64,000 bases of DNA, taken from Chitinophagaceae bacterium. Its GTDB lineage: Bacteria; Bacteroidota; Bacteroidia; Chitinophagales; Chitinophagaceae. Under the pieces are notes generated by a model. The model had not been told where the DNA came from. It made no database searches and saw only the letters and a program-made list of their open reading frames with translations. Positions 1 to 9,281 of the stretch are shown here, piece after piece (the first letter of the stretch is position 1; each line of letters starts with the position of its first letter). The stretch is taken from positions 62,001 to 126,000 of the forward strand of contig JADKIE010000001.1 of NCBI GenBank assembly GCA_016721385.1, written 5' to 3'. A program made the translations under genes and the position numbers.

Positions 1-970
1 TAACCTCTTTACGCATTTCAAATAGCTGCTTGTTATTTTGATTGTATTTATTTGATGCTGCATTAATTTCATTTACACTTTTGTTGTAAGCATCTATATC
101 AGCCTGTGTACGGTTATCTCCTTTTTTATCCATCTCTTTCTTTAATGCCTCAAATCTTTCATTCGTCAAAAAGAAGTCGCTTATGGTTTTCATTTTATCA
201 TTAACTTCCTTTACATAAAAATTCATGACCGCTTTAAAAGAAGCAATTAAACTATTATCGCCTTCAAATGGTTTTATTTCATTCACTTTCTCCAAGCCTT
301 CCTGTGCATATTTAAGTAACGAACTTTTAGATTGCTCTATTCCTGTAATATTCCCTTTTTCAATTGCCTTCATTAAATTTTCTTCCTGAAAGCTTGCTTT
401 AAAGAACAATAAATATATTTTATGGAAATATTCATTCGTATTATGAACCTGCTCAGCCATCTTGCCCAACTCACTTTTATCTTCAATGATATTAATATTA
501 TATTTCTTCCCAAAATCCAACTGTGCTGCTTTAATCATATCATTTGCTTCTTTAAGCTTTTTATCCACCATTTCCTGCGCAAGTATATAAGCTTCCATAT
601 CGTCGTAACTTTGCTCTGCAACATCCTCTAAATTTATTATTTTGCTGTAATCATCGTTTAAAACATTAAAATAAAATTTCATGAATTTTACAGAAGAATC
701 TCTGTAGCCTTTATCGCCTTTAAAAGATGGCATTGCATTAATATTCATCCGGGCCTCCTGCACTTCATCCATTAATTTACTTCGCAAACTTTCAACTTTA
801 CGAGCTCTTTTGCCATGTGCAACTGCACTGGAATAGCTAAGGTATTTTTTTGTAATACTCTCCTGCTGTTTGCCAATGTATCCTATGTACTCTCCGGCAT
901 TTTCAAAGTTTTGTGCAAAAGATGTGATGCTGATAAATAAAACTACAATTAGGGTAGATAAAATTTTCAT
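1..970 (-). CDS. LIC11966-like secreted surface protein (C-terminus outside window)
   Basis: The minus strand is open without a stop from an ATG at 970 to the window edge (about 323 codons seen). It begins MKILSTLIVVLFISITSFAQ, a signal peptide with a likely signal peptidase I site after FAQ. The mature part is helical and rich in Lys, Glu and Asn. It contains SSAVAHGKRARKVESLR near residue 48 and DVAEQSYDDMEAYILAQE near residue 117, which resemble what I recall of the LIC11966 surface-protein family found in Bacteroidota and Leptospira. No catalytic motif is visible. Function is unknown; an envelope location is inferred from the signal peptide. The family name is from memory and needs a profile search; the gene itself is well supported. 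Confidence 0.72.
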   Translation of the reverse strand, partial: MKILSTLIVVLFISITSFAQNFENAGEYIGYIGKQQESITKKYLSYSSAVAHGKRARKVESLRSKLMDEVQEARMNINAMPSFKGDKGYRDSSVKFMKFYFNVLNDDYSKIINLEDVAEQSYDDMEAYILAQEMVDKKLKEANDMIKAAQLDFGKKYNINIIEDKSELGKMAEQVHNTNEYFHKIYLLFFKASFQEENLMKAIEKGNITGIEQSKSSLLKYAQEGLEKVNEIKPFEGDNSLIASFKAVMNFYVKEVNDKMKTISDFFLTNERFEALKKEMDKKGDNRTQADIDAYNKSVNEINAASNKYNQNNKQLFEMRKEV

Positions 971-1036
971 ATTTCGATTAATTTGAAAATAAAGATAAAA
1001 TAAATTTGTTTTCGGTTGCATATTAGCCACAAGAAT

Positions 1037-3110
1037 TTATTTACCATTCCAATCCATTAAAATACGATATGCTTCCAAAATAAATTCATCCGTTTGTATA
1101 TTATCCAAATGGTTTTTGTTTATGGTTTTACTTCTTAAATTGGCTTGTGAAATTCTTTCCCAGTCAAAGCCGTTATTGGTAACAAAATTTCTTTATTGGG
1201 TATCGTTTTTCATCATCCTTTATTTGCTTATACATTTTTATTGCTTCGTTAAATTGGTTAGCATACGTTACCCATTGCAGGCTAATGGTTCGGGAATTAT
1301 TATATTGCTTTAACCAATTAATGAAGTTGTTTAGCAAGTTAAACTGTGCATTCGCTTTTACCCTTAGCTGGCTTTTTGCTGTAAGATTAGCAATGGGCAA
1401 AACAGGCAAGGCTTTATATACAGAGGATTTGTTTTTATCGGGTTGCAAAGCGCTTTTATTATTTTTCTCTTTATACTCATCATCGCCATACAAATCCGGC
1501 AAAGTAATATCGGGCACAACTCCTGTCCATTGTGTTGTGTTACCATTTATCCTGTAAAATTTGTTTTCGGTAATTTTTACAAAATCATCGTACGGATCAT
1601 TTTTGACACAGCATTTGTATCCATCGGATGAACAGCTTGTGCTGTTCCTTTACCGTACGTTGTACTCCAACAATTACAGCTCTGTTGTAATCTTGCAAAG
1701 CCGCACTTACAAATTCGCTTGCACTAGCACTTGCTCCATTTACCAGTACAATCATTGGCCCATCATAAATTGTGCCTCTGTTAGGATCTTTTAAAGAATG
1801 TGTTTTCCCGTCCTTTTCTTTAACAGAAGCTACAGGTCCAACATCTATAAAAATACCAGCCAGTTGCATTGCTTCCCACATGCTTCCCCCACCGTTATAT
1901 CTTAAATCAAGTATTAATCCTGCAATGGTATCTTTTTTTAACTTTACTATTTCCTTGCTAACATCATTGGCACAACCATCATATTTTATATCCTTCTCAT
2001 CTTCTATTGTTTCATCTTCACGGCTGTAAAAGCCGGGCAGGTTAATATATCCAACATTTTGTTTACCGTGTAAAACATAACTCTTTACAATAGCCTCGTC
2101 ATCTGTAATTTTTTGTTTTTCCAATTTTACTTTTTTGGTTTCGCCTGTGGCAGATTTTACAGTAATCTCTACATTACTTTCACTGTTGCCATTTAATATA
2201 TCGCTTAATTCCTCTTCCGAAACTTCATCTATATTTTTTTCTTTCCACCTACATTTACAGATTGTATCACATCTCCTTTGTGCAACTGTCCGCTACGCCA
2301 TGCACTGCTGCCGGGTTGTAAATAATCTATGGCAATATCTCCATCATCGTTTTCTTCTAAATCTAATCCACTCGAAAATTCGGTGGCACTGGTTGCTGCA
2401 TCAAATGCGTCTTTCTTTTTACTGCTCATGTAATTCGTATGAGGATCGTAACACCAGGCAATTGTATTTAAATATTTTTCTTCAAGCTCTGCAACAAACT
2501 GATTGGGAGTATTACCTAAAATATTTTTTAAGTAAGCGCTTTCTTTAGTACGTAAACTGCTACGTATTGCAGTTTCTAATTGTGGAAAGTTAGTTGGCAA
2601 TTTTGAGCTTACTCCGTTAGAATCGGATTGCTTTTTAGCAATTTGATTAAGCACTTGCCATTTAAGATATTTTTGCCAACGTTGCACCAACTCTGCTTCA
2701 TTCGCAGCAAAGCTTGTAAATGGCCAGGTTAAATTATCAGGTTTTGAAAAATCAAAAGGCTTTTGAGTAAGCACTTTTATTATACTATCTGTTTTAAGCA
2801 ACCGTTGCTTATAAAGCATTGTTGATTGGCCAAAAAAAAGCCATCCGTTACCTAATATTTCTTCATCCAATTTATTTTTAAACCCATCTAATACAGCTAT
2901 TTCTTTTTGCGTAAAAAAAAGTTTTTCATCATCCAGTTTTTCTAACCATTTTGTGTAAAGAAGTTGCGATGCGGTGTCATTCCAATTTACAGGCTGATAA
3001 TGCTTTTGCTCTAACAAACGGCGAAGCACAATAGTTTTTGAACGAAGGTTTGATTGAGCGTAAGAGTAAACAGAATTAACTAACAACAGGGTAGCAAAAA
3101 TTATTTTCAT
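1037..3110 (-). CDS. S41 C-terminal processing peptidase, read through four indels
   Basis: Periplasmic tail-specific serine protease of the Prc/CtpA type. The ATG at 3110 gives the signal peptide MKIIFATLLLVNSVYSYAQ; a longer reading from 3179 would run through a palindromic repeat. An N-terminal helical domain is followed by a PDZ segment (GSSAWRSGQLHKGDVIQSV) and the S41 core. The core has LDLRYNGGGS, the nucleophile motif NGASASASE and the catalytic-lysine motif TYGKGTAQ. The reading is broken near 2234-2240 (a run of 7 T), about 1662-1667, 1600-1604 (T5) and 1184-1187 (A4). Restoring one base at the first three and removing one at the last gives about 690 residues, the usual length, ending at 1037. 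Four errors in one otherwise conserved gene fit assembly error better than decay. Confidence 0.85.
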
Positions 3111-3141
3111 GCGTTTATTTTTTTGTTTTTTTGGCTGCATG

Positions 3142-3170
3142 GAACTTGTCTGCCATCTGGCAGGTTCGCC
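3142..3170. repeat. REP-like palindrome, copy 1
   Basis: Imperfect palindrome with core CTGCCA-TC-TGGCAG (3150-3163) just upstream of the S41 protease start. A related CTGCC/GGCAG palindrome lies at 32585-32606. Read on the minus strand it encodes GEPARWQ. Confidence 0.5.
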
Positions 3171-3220
3171 TATAAACATTCAATAGGTATCAATGTATGC
3201 TATGGCTCATTTCATCGGCA

Positions 3221-4099
3221 TTAATTTTTAAACTTAATATAAGGGTTCAGCAGTTTATCCCATCCTTTTTTAATTTTTTTGTACTCGGCTATTGCATTTC
3301 CGGGACGACGATTTCCTAATAAACCTAGTTCAACAAAGTGGTTATACTTTTCGGGGTTTGACCCGTAAATTAAACTTGCAATGCTGTAAAAACGCTGCAT
3401 ATCTAATGAATGCTCATCCCAAAAAGGCAGTTGTGGCTCTTTCCCTTCCGCTTTAAGGCGTTGATAAGCTGTATCGCTAACCATTTTATTATAGTTTTCT
3501 AAAAAGAAATTGGCTCCTTCCATGGTAGCCTGCACTCCCTCTGTAACTTCGTTAGAGGCTAAAAAGTAAAAAGAAAAATAATCAGCCGCATCTTCTTCTT
3601 TTCCGGTAAGTGGTACATCTAAAATATCGATTAATGCATGGCCAACCTCATGGAAATAAATAAAGGTTAATGTATTTCCTATTTTTGTTCCAAGCTCATT
3701 TTCATCTTGTATCGAATCTTTATAAAAATTAAATAAATGATGCAACATTTCGTAACACAATATTAATTCCTTTGTTTCCGAATTGTAAAATGCATTTACA
3801 ACACCACAATTCCTTAAACTTAATGTTAAAGGTTTATTTATTTTAAATACCTTGTTAATAGTGCCGGCCATTTGTTCCAAAAATCTATCTTCTTTAAATG
3901 CTTCATACCAAACGGAGTGTAACGAATCGGTTGGCGACTCGTAAAAAACTTTTATGTAATTTTTGGGCTTAGTTGCAGTTTTGTTTTTTGCATGCACATT
4001 TTTAGCCTTGCTTACATTTTTTGAGTGAGCAATAACCTGAGCATTGCTTTCATAAAACCCCGTTAAGCACAACGCAATAAAACCGATAACATATTTCAT
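3221..4099 (-). CDS. DUF4344-type putative metallopeptidase, secreted
   Basis: A 292-residue protein with signal peptide MKYVIGFIALCLTGFYESNAQ. The zinc-binding motif HEVGHALIDI lies at about residue 150, followed about 16 residues later by EEDAADYFSFYFL, which could supply the third ligand. This arrangement (HExGH followed by a GREEDAAD-like segment) is typical of the DUF4344 family of putative metallopeptidases. No substrate is known. It lies 16 bp downstream of the phosphosugar mutase on the same strand, so the two may be cotranscribed, although no functional link is evident. The fold and metal motif are clear; proteolytic activity is inferred from family only. Confidence 0.75.
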   Translation of the reverse strand: MKYVIGFIALCLTGFYESNAQVIAHSKNVSKAKNVHAKNKTATKPKNYIKVFYESPTDSLHSVWYEAFKEDRFLEQMAGTINKVFKINKPLTLSLRNCGVVNAFYNSETKELILCYEMLHHLFNFYKDSIQDENELGTKIGNTLTFIYFHEVGHALIDILDVPLTGKEEDAADYFSFYFLASNEVTEGVQATMEGANFFLENYNKMVSDTAYQRLKAEGKEPQLPFWDEHSLDMQRFYSIASLIYGSNPEKYNHFVELGLLGNRRPGNAIAEYKKIKKGWDKLLNPYIKFKN

Positions 4100-4115
4100 A
4101 ACCTATTTTTTAATA

Positions 4116-5837
4116 TTACTTCAATCCCAATTCTCCTGTAATTCGGGCTATTTTAGCATCCAATATTTTTTCAGTTGCATCAAATTCATCCGCACTATTT
4201 AATTTTGTGTTTACAGTAAAATAAAATTTTATTTTAGGTTCGGTTCCGCTTGGCCTTGCGCTTATTTTTGTGCCGTCGGCAAGGCAAAATTGCAATACAT
4301 TACTTTTAGGCAACTCAATTGCAAAAGTTTGGCCTGTTGCTAATTTTTTACCTACCTGTAATTCGTAATCAAGCAACTCATCCACAGCAACCCCATCTAT
4401 CGTTTGTGGCGGATTGTTTCTGTAACCCTGCATCATATCGGCAATTTCTTTAGCGCCATTCATTCCTTTTTTAGTAATACTTACCAAGCCTTCTTTATAA
4501 AAACCATATTGCACATACAGATCAATAAGTTTTTCGTACAAGCTGCGTCCTTTATTTTTTTCGTATGCCGCCATTTCGCAACTTAATGCTACAGCGCTTA
4601 CCGAATCCTTATCTCTTACTTCATCACCTATCATTAACCCAAAACTTTCTTCGCCACCAATAATATATTTTTCTTTGCCTTCTTTTTCTTTAATCATTTT
4701 ACTAATCCACTTAAAACCGGTAAGTACGCTATAACAGGCTACTCCGTTTGCTTTGGCAATAGCATCAATCATTTCGGTAGTTACAATTGTTTTAATTACC
4801 ATATCATTGGGTTGTGCAATACCTTTAGCTTTTCTAGCCTCAATCATGTAATTAAAAGCTATTGCTGCTGTTTGATTACCATTAAGCAACACCCACTCTC
4901 CTTTTTTATTTTTTACACCAATAGCCACTCTATCAGCATCTGGGTCGGTGCCTAATAAAATATCAGCATCTAAAGCCGCTGCTTTTTTTAATCCCAAAGT
5001 CATGGCTTCTGTTTCTTCAGGATTAGGATATACTACTGTTGGAAAATTTCCATCGGGCACCATTTGCTCCTCAACGATATGCACATTGGTAAAACCGAAT
5101 TTTTCCAATGCTTTAGGCACAAGTGTTATACCTGTACCATGTATGCTGGTATATACAATTTTTAAATCATGTTGTGCAGCACATACATCGGGATATATGC
5201 TTAAGTTTTTAACCATTTGCAAATATTTTTCGTCCATATCTGCACCTAATAACACAATATTATTTTCGCCGCCGCTCCACTTAACATCTTCTACATTTAT
5301 AATTTTTTCTACTTCTTTAATTACATTTTTATCGTGTGGTGGCACCATTTGTGCACCATCATCCCAATAAGCTTTGTAACCATTGTATTCTTTGGGATTA
5401 TGGCTGGCTGTACACACAACACCACCTTTGCAACCAAGGTTACGAATAGCAAAACTCAACTCCGGCGTAGGTCTCAGCGATTCAAACAAATAAACCTTAA
5501 TACCATTTGCTGCAAAAACATTGGCGGTGGTTTCGGCAAAAAACTTACTGTTATTTCGGCAATCGTACGCAATGGCAACACTTACCTCATTAAAGCATTG
5601 TTTTAAATAATTGGCATAACCTTGTGTGGCCATACCTACCGTATATTTATTCATACGATTGGTACCAATCCCCATTAAGCCCCGTAGCCCTCCAGTACCA
5701 AATTCTAAATTTTTATAAAAGGCATCTTCAAGTTCAGATACATTTTCATTTTGCAAACGAATAATTTCATCTTTCGCAGCTTGCTCATAATTACCACTAA
5801 GCCAGTTGTTAATTTTTTGTTGTGTTGCTTGTTCCAT
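4116..5837 (-). CDS. Phosphoglucomutase/phosphomannomutase-family phosphosugar mutase
   Basis: Cytoplasmic alpha-D-phosphohexomutase that interconverts hexose 1- and 6-phosphates through a phosphoserine. The 573 residues carry all four family signatures: GTGGLRG near residue 47, the phosphoserine loop TASHNPKEYNGYK at 143-155 (Ser145), the metal loop DPDADR at 298-303, and the phosphate-binding RPSGTEPKIKF near the C-terminus. The length fits the PgcA-like phosphoglucomutase/phosphopentomutase branch rather than bacterial GlmM (about 450). The ATG at 5837 leaves about 70 bp to the divergent DUF2279 gene. The reading frame is intact. Confidence 0.93.
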   Translation of the reverse strand: MEQATQQKINNWLSGNYEQAAKDEIIRLQNENVSELEDAFYKNLEFGTGGLRGLMGIGTNRMNKYTVGMATQGYANYLKQCFNEVSVAIAYDCRNNSKFFAETTANVFAANGIKVYLFESLRPTPELSFAIRNLGCKGGVVCTASHNPKEYNGYKAYWDDGAQMVPPHDKNVIKEVEKIINVEDVKWSGGENNIVLLGADMDEKYLQMVKNLSIYPDVCAAQHDLKIVYTSIHGTGITLVPKALEKFGFTNVHIVEEQMVPDGNFPTVVYPNPEETEAMTLGLKKAAALDADILLGTDPDADRVAIGVKNKKGEWVLLNGNQTAAIAFNYMIEARKAKGIAQPNDMVIKTIVTTEMIDAIAKANGVACYSVLTGFKWISKMIKEKEGKEKYIIGGEESFGLMIGDEVRDKDSVSAVALSCEMAAYEKNKGRSLYEKLIDLYVQYGFYKEGLVSITKKGMNGAKEIADMMQGYRNNPPQTIDGVAVDELLDYELQVGKKLATGQTFAIELPKSNVLQFCLADGTKISARPSGTEPKIKFYFTVNTKLNSADEFDATEKILDAKIARITGELGLK

Positions 5838-5896
5838 TTGATTGAATTTACATCTTCAAATTTAATTGTTAATATATCAATAACATCAATTTACGC

Positions 5897-5904
5897 TATT
5901 TTTG
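5897..5904 (+). promoter_or_regulatory. Bacteroidota -7 box (TATTTTTG) for the DUF2279 gene
   Basis: TATTTTTG matches TAnnTTTG and ends 6 bases before the ATG at 5911, so transcription would start at or very near the start codon. No clear -33 TTTG is seen. Confidence 0.4.
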
Positions 5905-5910
5905 TTTTTT

Positions 5911-6993
5911 ATGAAACAAACATTTACAAAAAGCCAAGCAGCAGTTGTGTCACTCACTTGTACGTATAAATTATTACTGTGCTTTAGCATTCTGTTTGTT
6001 ACTTCTTTTCAATTGTCAGCGCAAGATTCTGTACAACTTATTATGCCTCCAGACAGTTTAAAAAGAAATTATTCTTACAAGCCTGTTACTAAGCATCAAC
6101 TTAATGAACCAATTACCGATCCCAATCATTTTTTACTTACCCCAAAACAAATAAAAAAACGTGTAAAAACAATAGCTATAATAAATGTTGGCGGCTACAG
6201 TGCAGCAATGGTAGGGCTTTACGCTGCATGGTACAAAAATTATCCTCAAACACACTTTCATAGTTTTAACGATGTAAATGAGTGGAAAGGCATTGATAAA
6301 ATAGGCCATGCCTACAGTGCCTACGCCGAAAGCAAAGCCAGTATGGAGCTTTGGCGTTGGACAGGCATTGGCCGTAAAAAAAGAATTTTACTTGGCGGCC
6401 TTAGCGGTGCAGCGTATCAAACCGTAATTGAAACACTTGATGGATTTAGCGCCCAATGGGGATGGAGTTGGGCAGATTTTGCATCTAACTGCTTAGGCAG
6501 TGGCCTAATTGTTGGCCAGGAGTTGGCATGGGATGAGCAACGAGTACAATTTAAATTTTCGTTTCATAAAAAAACATATAACGACCCTGCACTAAACAAA
6601 CGAAGTGATAAAATTTTTGGCAGCAGCGGTGCAGAGCGTTTTTTAAAAGATTACAACAGTCAAACCTATTGGCTTAGCGCAAACATTAAATCATTCTTTC
6701 CTGATAGTAAAATGCCGGCATGGCTAAGTTTTAGTATTGGCACCGGTGTAGAAGGTGTGTTTGGCGCAGATAATAATATCGGAAAAGATGAAAATGGAAA
6801 TATTATTTTCGACGGCACTAATTACAAACGTTACCGCCAGTGGTACTTAGCTCCTGATATTGATTTAACCAAGATAAAGACAAAAAAGAAAGGGATTAAA
6901 TTGTTGTTACAAATTGCAAATATTGTAAAATTTCCGATGCCTGCGTTGGAGTATGGCAAAGGTAAGTTTAGGGTACATGCAGTATATTTTTAA
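5911..6993 (+). CDS. DUF2279 domain protein, probable envelope protein
   Basis: A 360-residue protein. The ATG at 5911 is preferred to a TTG nine bases upstream. A hydrophobic stretch (LLLCFSILFVTSFQLSAQ) ends in a signal-peptidase-like site. The DUF2279 core is clear: HFHSFNDVNEWKGIDKIGHA near residue 115, then the paired segments YQTVIETLDGFSAQWGWSWAD and SNCLGSGLIVGQ. The family is described only as predicted periplasmic or lipoprotein, with no known reaction. The conserved His, Asp, Glu and Trp residues make a membrane-interface role possible, but this is speculation. An N-terminal stretch (SQAAVVSLTCTYK) is encoded by a copy of a dispersed 22-bp repeat (5944-5965). Confidence 0.82.
   Translation: MKQTFTKSQAAVVSLTCTYKLLLCFSILFVTSFQLSAQDSVQLIMPPDSLKRNYSYKPVTKHQLNEPITDPNHFLLTPKQIKKRVKTIAIINVGGYSAAMVGLYAAWYKNYPQTHFHSFNDVNEWKGIDKIGHAYSAYAESKASMELWRWTGIGRKKRILLGGLSGAAYQTVIETLDGFSAQWGWSWADFASNCLGSGLIVGQELAWDEQRVQFKFSFHKKTYNDPALNKRSDKIFGSSGAERFLKDYNSQTYWLSANIKSFFPDSKMPAWLSFSIGTGVEGVFGADNNIGKDENGNIIFDGTNYKRYRQWYLAPDIDLTKIKTKKKGIKLLLQIANIVKFPMPALEYGKGKFRVHAVYF
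5944..5965 (+). repeat. Dispersed 22-bp element, copy A
   Basis: Matches GTTGYGTCRCWCWCTTGTAC, shared with 45182-45203 and 60391-60412. This copy lies inside the N-terminal coding region of the DUF2279 gene. Confidence 0.55.
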
Positions 6994-7044
6994 TTTTTTG
7001 TTTATTCTGGTAATACATAATTTTTGAGTACCTTAACCGAATAT

Positions 7045-7114
7045 AGTATCCAGTATCCAGTATCCAGTATCCAGTATCCAGTATCCAGTATCCAGTATCC
7101 AGTATCCAGTATCC
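7045..7114. repeat. Ten perfect tandem copies of AGTATCC
   Basis: Seven-base unit repeated ten times without a mismatch, in the 131-bp gap between two convergent genes (ends at 6993 and 7125). It contains no ORF and no hairpin. Confidence 0.95.
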
Positions 7115-7124
7115 ATTCCTACTC

Positions 7125-7619
7125 CTATTCCATCCAAGCGCCTAAAACCTTTCCCTTAGCCACCTCCACATAAATATGTTCATCCAAAGTTGTTGAAATA
7201 CTTAACCCCACGTAATCCACATCTACCGGAAAAGATTTGTGTGTACGTTCTACCAGGGCAAGCGTTTGTATTTTTTTTGGATGCTCTTCTAAAAGTGGCT
7301 TCAAGGCATAAAGCATAGTGCGGCCGCTGTTGGCAACATCATCAATTAATAAAATTGTTTTCCCATCCAGGGCAACATCTTTTTCAATAGCAATTACTTC
7401 CGGCTTTTTTTTATCCATACTTAATGCCACTACAGTTATTTTACCTTTAAACACATCTTTCATTAATTTTGCAATAATGTTGGCTATCACAATTCCATTT
7501 TCCTTTATACCAATTAACAATAATTCATTTTCGGTGTAATTTCGTTCGGCAACTTCCAAAGCCATGCGTTTTAATTTTTTTTCGGCAATAGCTTCTGTTA
7601 AAATATATTTCTTAGACAT
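7125..7619 (-). CDS. Type I phosphoribosyltransferase, PyrR-like
   Basis: A 164-residue PRTase fold protein. The PRPP-binding motif reads ILLIDDVANSGRTMLYAL (about residues 89-106). The downstream VDYVGLSISTTLDEHIYVEV resembles the region of PyrR and purine PRTases that follows the PRPP loop. The reaction would be transfer of phosphoribose from PRPP to a base, or pyrimidine-nucleotide sensing; the sequence does not decide which. It is monocistronic and convergent with the DUF2279 gene across a tandem repeat. Alternatives are a hypoxanthine or uracil phosphoribosyltransferase, so I give no gene symbol. Confidence 0.8.
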   Translation of the reverse strand: MSKKYILTEAIAEKKLKRMALEVAERNYTENELLLIGIKENGIVIANIIAKLMKDVFKGKITVVALSMDKKKPEVIAIEKDVALDGKTILLIDDVANSGRTMLYALKPLLEEHPKKIQTLALVERTHKSFPVDVDYVGLSISTTLDEHIYVEVAKGKVLGAWME

Positions 7620-7754
7620 TTATAGCTTTAATTTTAAAACTAAATTACACTAATTACATTAATTAAATTGGCACAAAATTTAAGTAACACCTGTAATTCG
7701 TTAAATTAGTATATTAAAAAAATCCTTTTTAACTTAGCTGCACAATTACATCTC

Positions 7755-9068
7755 ATGCACATTATTCTTCAGGTAGCTTTTGTAGGCTTACTAGGCTTTG
7801 CCGGTTGGCTTTTTGCAAAAAACAGTATGCAAATACGCCGCAATATTTTATTAGGCAAAGCCGAAGATCTTTCTGATAATAAACCGCAACGTTGGCGTAA
7901 TTTAATGCTACTGGCATTGGGGCAAAAAAAAATGTTTAAAAATCCCTTAGTAGCAGTAATGCATTTTATAATTTATGCCGGATTTATTATTATTAATATA
8001 GAAGTATTAGAAATTATTTTGGACGGCATTTTAGGCACTCATCGCCTTTTCTTTCCGGCACTTGGTAGTTTTTATACTTTTTTAATTAATTTTTTTGAAA
8101 TACTTGCCTTAAGTGTAATTGTAGTTTGCGTTATTTTTTTAGTACGAAGAAATATTATTAAACTAAAACGTTTTGCAAGCAAAGATTTAAATGGCTGGCC
8201 ACGTAGCGATGCAAATTATATTTTACTTACAGAAATTATTTTAATGAGTTTGTTTTTGTTAATGAACAGTGCAGACAGAACATTGCAATTACAAAATATT
8301 GAGCATTACAACAATACCGGCAGTTTTATTATTAGCGGCAACTTATCAAACTTGTTCAGCAATTTTAATACAAGTTCATTAATAGCTATTGAACGTACAG
8401 CCTGGTGGATACACATTATTGGCATTTTAGTCTTTTTAAATTATTTGCCTTATAGTAAGCATTTGCATATTATGCTGGCCTTCCCTAATGCCTGGTATGC
8501 AAGGCTTGGCGCTCCGGGCAAAATGGACAATATGAAAAGCATACAAAACGAGGTGTTGTATGCCATGCAGCCCGAGCTTGCACCAACAGGCGAAGTTGCT
8601 CCTCAAAAATTTGGTGCAAAAGATGTAATGGATCTTAGCTGGAAAAGTTTATTAGATGCTTATAGTTGTACCGAGTGTGGCCGTTGCAGTGCATCTTGCC
8701 CTGCAAACCAAACGGGCAAACTGCTAAGCCCTCGAAAAATAATGATGGACACACGTGACCGCCTAACCGAAGTTGGAAAAAACATAACAGCCAACAGGGA
8801 ATTTAAAGACGATGGTAAAACCTTACTTAACAATTATGTTACTGTAGAAGAATTAAGAGCCTGCACTACTTGTAATGCTTGTGTTGAGGCTTGCCCGGTA
8901 TCTATATCGCCACTGGATATTATTTTAGAACTACGCCGCAGCCTTATTATGGAAGATAGTAATGCACCACAGGAATGGAACACTATGTTTAGTAATATAG
9001 AAAACAATTTTGCCCCATGGAAGTTTAGCCCCGATGACAGGGATAAATGGGTTGAGGAATTGGTGTAA
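7755..9068 (+). CDS. Membrane-anchored Fe-S oxidoreductase subunit (HdrC/GlpC-like)
   Basis: A 437-residue protein with an N-terminal NarI/DsrM-like membrane part (several hydrophobic segments between residues 1 and 240) and a C-terminal ferredoxin-like part. CTECGRCSASCP (first Cys about 305) and CTTCNACVEACP (about 375) each have the CxxCxxCxxxCP spacing of a [4Fe-4S] cluster. Histidines in the membrane segments (MH about 70, WIH about 220, KHLH about 245) could ligate heme. The likely role is electron transfer between quinone and a soluble partner. The usual partner, an HdrB-like cysteine-rich CCG protein, is not next door; a helicase follows on the same strand. The partner is therefore unknown. 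Confidence 0.83.
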   Translation: MHIILQVAFVGLLGFAGWLFAKNSMQIRRNILLGKAEDLSDNKPQRWRNLMLLALGQKKMFKNPLVAVMHFIIYAGFIIINIEVLEIILDGILGTHRLFFPALGSFYTFLINFFEILALSVIVVCVIFLVRRNIIKLKRFASKDLNGWPRSDANYILLTEIILMSLFLLMNSADRTLQLQNIEHYNNTGSFIISGNLSNLFSNFNTSSLIAIERTAWWIHIIGILVFLNYLPYSKHLHIMLAFPNAWYARLGAPGKMDNMKSIQNEVLYAMQPELAPTGEVAPQKFGAKDVMDLSWKSLLDAYSCTECGRCSASCPANQTGKLLSPRKIMMDTRDRLTEVGKNITANREFKDDGKTLLNNYVTVEELRACTTCNACVEACPVSISPLDIILELRRSLIMEDSNAPQEWNTMFSNIENNFAPWKFSPDDRDKWVEELV

Positions 9069-9257
9069 TTTTTTTAGAATGGTATTTGCACTTCTATTTT
9101 TTGTTTCATGAGCCAACCAAGCAATTATTTTTTTTACTACGAGCCTAAACTATAATTTTTTTTTCAATAGATTATTTAATAACTGCACATCTATACTTTT
9201 TGTGTAGCTCTATTTGAGGGCAAAACACAGTTAAAAAGCTACCCATTTTTTAAAAAC

Positions 9258-9265
9258 TACCTTTG
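9258..9265 (+). promoter_or_regulatory. -7 box TACCTTTG for the DEAD-box helicase
   Basis: Exact TAnnTTTG, ending 16 bases before the ATG at 9282. It implies a leader of about 10 nt. Confidence 0.55.
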
Positions 9266-9281
9266 CTTATATTTTAGCATT

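Noticed and set aside
7045..7114. CRISPR array
   Set aside because: The units are directly abutting 7-mers without spacers, and no cas gene is present in the window.
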